From: CAYGVX01 sp964544285
GTDB lineage: Archaea; Thermoproteota; Bathyarchaeia; Bathyarchaeales; SOJC01
NCBI GenBank assembly: GCA_964544285.1
Contig: CAZJAQ010000034.1
Coordinates: 1 to 14,303 of the forward strand
Length of the DNA: 14,303 bases
Reading direction: 5' to 3'
The notes under the pieces are model-generated. The model did not search any database. It was not told the origin of the DNA and saw nothing but the letters and a program-made list of their open reading frames with translations. Shown here in pieces: positions 12,570 to 14,303 of the stretch. The translations under genes and the position numbers were made by a program. Each line of letters opens with the position of its first letter. Position 1 is the stretch's first letter.

Positions 12570-13088
12570 ATGAGGGTTAGGCGGTATCAGAACAGCGACT
12601 TCAACCAACTAGCCAAGCTCTATGGAGATTTCTTCAACGAGATGCGGGAATGGCAAGGCTGGGACCAGCTTAAGCTCAGCGAAAAAGCGGCTGCAGAAAC
12701 AGCGAGAGAAAGCTTAGCCAAGAACTCCTGGGTCTTCGTGGCGGAAGATTCTGGAAAACTCGTTGGGTTTGCGCGGGTGCAGCTTTGGGACGGAGCGTAC
12801 TTCGTGAGAGAAGTCTTCGTGGCAAAATCGTTTAGGAGAAGAGGGTTAGGAAGCAAGTTGTTGGCGAAATGTGAAGACCACGTCCGAAAGAAGGGCGAAA
12901 TATCAGTGTACTTGACCGTGGAGCCCAAACACGCCGCCTCGTTGTGCTTCCTAATCCGCAACGGCTACGACACGCTGAACATGCTGGAGCTACGCAAAGA
13001 CTTTGGTCGGGCTGATTTTCTCGAGAGACAAGGCGAAGTTGAAATCCTAGGGCACAAGCTGCGCCTTCTCAAAAGAGAAGTGGGATAG
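12570..13088 (+). CDS. GNAT-family N-acetyltransferase
   Basis: This is a single-domain acetyltransferase of 172 residues that transfers acetyl from acetyl-CoA to an unknown amine. The N-terminus MRVRRYQNSDFNQLAKLY is the usual first strand and helix. SWVFVAEDSGKLVGFARVQL forms strands 2-3. VREVFVAKSFRRRGLGSKLL is motif A, with the R-x-x-G-x-G pyrophosphate loop as RRRGLG. VYLTVEPKHAASLCFLIRNG is motif B. ATG 12570 is preferred over an upstream TTG at 12552 because AGGGGA at 12558-12563 is correctly spaced in front of it. Substrate not predictable; the protein N-terminal RimI type is less likely, given the short C-terminal motif. Confidence 0.92.
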   Translation: MRVRRYQNSDFNQLAKLYGDFFNEMREWQGWDQLKLSEKAAAETARESLAKNSWVFVAEDSGKLVGFARVQLWDGAYFVREVFVAKSFRRRGLGSKLLAKCEDHVRKKGEISVYLTVEPKHAASLCFLIRNGYDTLNMLELRKDFGRADFLERQGEVEILGHKLRLLKREVG

Positions 13089-13091
13089 CGG

Positions 13092-14303
13092 TTATGGCTG
13101 CCAGCTTTGTTCATAGTTTTTTAGTAAGATGACAGCGTCGTAGAGGAATATTCGTCCGTCGTTGTCTATGTCGCAGTTGGCATCGTAGTATGGGCTGCCT
13201 TGCCTCACTCCGTAGCATACTAGCAGTTTGACGGCGTCGTAGAGGTCGACGTCGCAGTCTCCGTCTACGTCACCTGGAATGGTTACGAGGACTTCTTGGT
13301 CAGCATCAAGAGTGTTGTCTGTCATGTTGAGTTCCTCTAAAAAAGGGGTTATGAGGGCGCTTATTGTGTAGTTGCCCTTTGGAAAGCTTGACGTGTTCCA
13401 AGTGAGCGTGATGGTTGTTGAGTTTCTGCCCGTAAGGGTTATGTTCGTGGCTGTGCAGATGGCTGTTCCGTTGGCGTAGAGTGTGAGGTTGAAGGTTCCA
13501 GGGTCGCCTCCCTTATTCTCTAAAGTCACGTTTATGGGCGTTGGGTATCCTTCGCCTACTGCTGTTTTGGATGGAGTAACTAAAGTTACTGCGATGTCTG
13601 AAGGAAGTCTGGGAATTCTTATCATTCCTTCTTGAAGTGTATGAGAAATGAAGTCTACGTCTGAATCCGCTAATATGGTACGGGTGAAATAAAGGGGGAC
13701 TTCAACGTCGACGTTTAACTGCTTTTTCACTCTAAAAGTCATGAGTAAGAAAGTGCCGTTTCCGTTGAATGAGGGAACATACTGGGGCACAGAGCCCTTC
13801 TGGCTGTAGGCAATCCAAGCCATAGTTCCAGGTTCAAGACCAGGAATCTCGCCGTCTTCATCTATGACATGGGCTAACTCTTGGATGCCTAGAGTCCCCT
13901 TGTTCAGGACTCCGCCGTAAGGGCTTGGAAGGAGAGGGGGTGGGTAGTCGTCTAAAGGTACAGTCACCGTGTGATCCAGGTATTCAAGGAATGTTGTGTT
14001 CCACGCGAATTCTAGGTCAAAAGCGTGAAGACCAAGCACGTTCTCAACCACCACTGCTATTGTGAAGTTTTGACCCACCACATAACCCGACCCGAGGTCG
14101 ACGACTTCTGGAAACACTTTGATTCTCGCAGGTCCCACGCTGAAATACACTTTAGTGGAGGCGCCCATGTTTCCGTACATGTCGTTTGCGTAGACTATCA
14201 CGCTGTGAAGCTCCTCCGAGAGACTGGTCATGGTTGTATTGCTGGTGATCGTAATGTTTGCTTGATTATCCAAGCTGTAGCCTATCCAAGAAGTCGGTTT
14301 GTT
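13092..14303 (-). CDS. Secreted multidomain protein with Ig-like, cohesin, CARDB and dockerin modules (N-terminus outside window)
   Basis: The last 403 residues are visible, in frame to the window edge (NKPTSWIGYSLDNQANITIT). Residues 1-57 are the end of an Ig-like module (SVIVYANDMYGNMGAS). About 60-232 look like a cohesin domain (KVFPEVVDLGSGYVVGQNFT, FDLEFAWNTTFLEYL, TFRVKKQL). About 233-341 are a CARDB-type adhesion module (ENKGGDPGTFNLTLY). About 344-399 are a type I dockerin with two calcium loops, GDVDGDCDVDLYDAV and CDIDNDGRIFLYDAV. Thirteen N-x-S/T sequons indicate a glycosylated cell-surface protein. Carrying both a cohesin and a dockerin would let copies bind each other or other surface proteins. 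It ends 3 nt from the convergent GNAT gene. Confidence 0.88.
   Translation of the reverse strand, partial: NKPTSWIGYSLDNQANITITSNTTMTSLSEELHSVIVYANDMYGNMGASTKVYFSVGPARIKVFPEVVDLGSGYVVGQNFTIAVVVENVLGLHAFDLEFAWNTTFLEYLDHTVTVPLDDYPPPLLPSPYGGVLNKGTLGIQELAHVIDEDGEIPGLEPGTMAWIAYSQKGSVPQYVPSFNGNGTFLLMTFRVKKQLNVDVEVPLYFTRTILADSDVDFISHTLQEGMIRIPRLPSDIAVTLVTPSKTAVGEGYPTPINVTLENKGGDPGTFNLTLYANGTAICTATNITLTGRNSTTITLTWNTSSFPKGNYTISALITPFLEELNMTDNTLDADQEVLVTIPGDVDGDCDVDLYDAVKLLVCYGVRQGSPYYDANCDIDNDGRIFLYDAVILLKNYEQSWQP

Overview
The window looks archaeal, most likely Bathyarchaeia or a related TACK lineage. This is inferred from content: a class I (archaeal-type) lysyl-tRNA synthetase, TATA boxes 25-45 nt upstream of starts, GGAGG ribosome sites, split-integrase logic at a tRNA gene, and a secreted cohesin/CARDB/dockerin protein rich in N-glycosylation sequons. 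Every assignment rests on reading the sequence; no database search was run. A 100-N scaffold gap lies at 12132-12231.

Left third (1-4059): this reads as a decayed integrated genetic element. A tRNA-Arg(GCG) gene on the minus strand begins the window. The 5' half of that tRNA (33 nt) is repeated in the same orientation at 4027-4059, 29/33 identical. Reading the plus strand through both copies gives the same integrase-like peptide. The copy at the tRNA continues into the N-terminal domain of a tyrosine recombinase (int(C) side, broken by a 1-nt deletion and a stop). The far copy is preceded by a start codon and ribosome site (int(N) side). That is the arrangement left by SSV-type integrases, which split their own gene on integration. 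Between the two copies lie an intact universal stress protein / CPA2 antiporter pair, a possible small downstream gene, the last ~70 codons of a P-type ATPase, a ribbon-helix-helix gene translationally coupled to a frameshifted Cys-rich gene, a 3' fragment of a tRNA-Ser, and four copies of GCGCGCGCAT. Much of the rest is eroded non-coding sequence.

Middle (4107-10569): ordinary host chromosome. On the minus strand are a TPR-like protein, lysS, and an MFS transporter. Divergent from the transporter is a plus-strand gene fusing a winged-helix-like domain to a PfkB sugar/nucleoside kinase. The shared promoter region carries a tandem ATATAAGC repeat, so transporter and kinase may form a self-regulated uptake-and-phosphorylation unit. 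A glutamine synthetase family gene follows.

Right (10585-14303): a flavodoxin, a 54-aa double zinc-ribbon protein, a zinc-ribbon protein and a membrane protein interrupted by the scaffold gap, a GNAT acetyltransferase divergent from them, and the C-terminal 403 residues of a large secreted protein with cohesin and dockerin modules that runs off the window.
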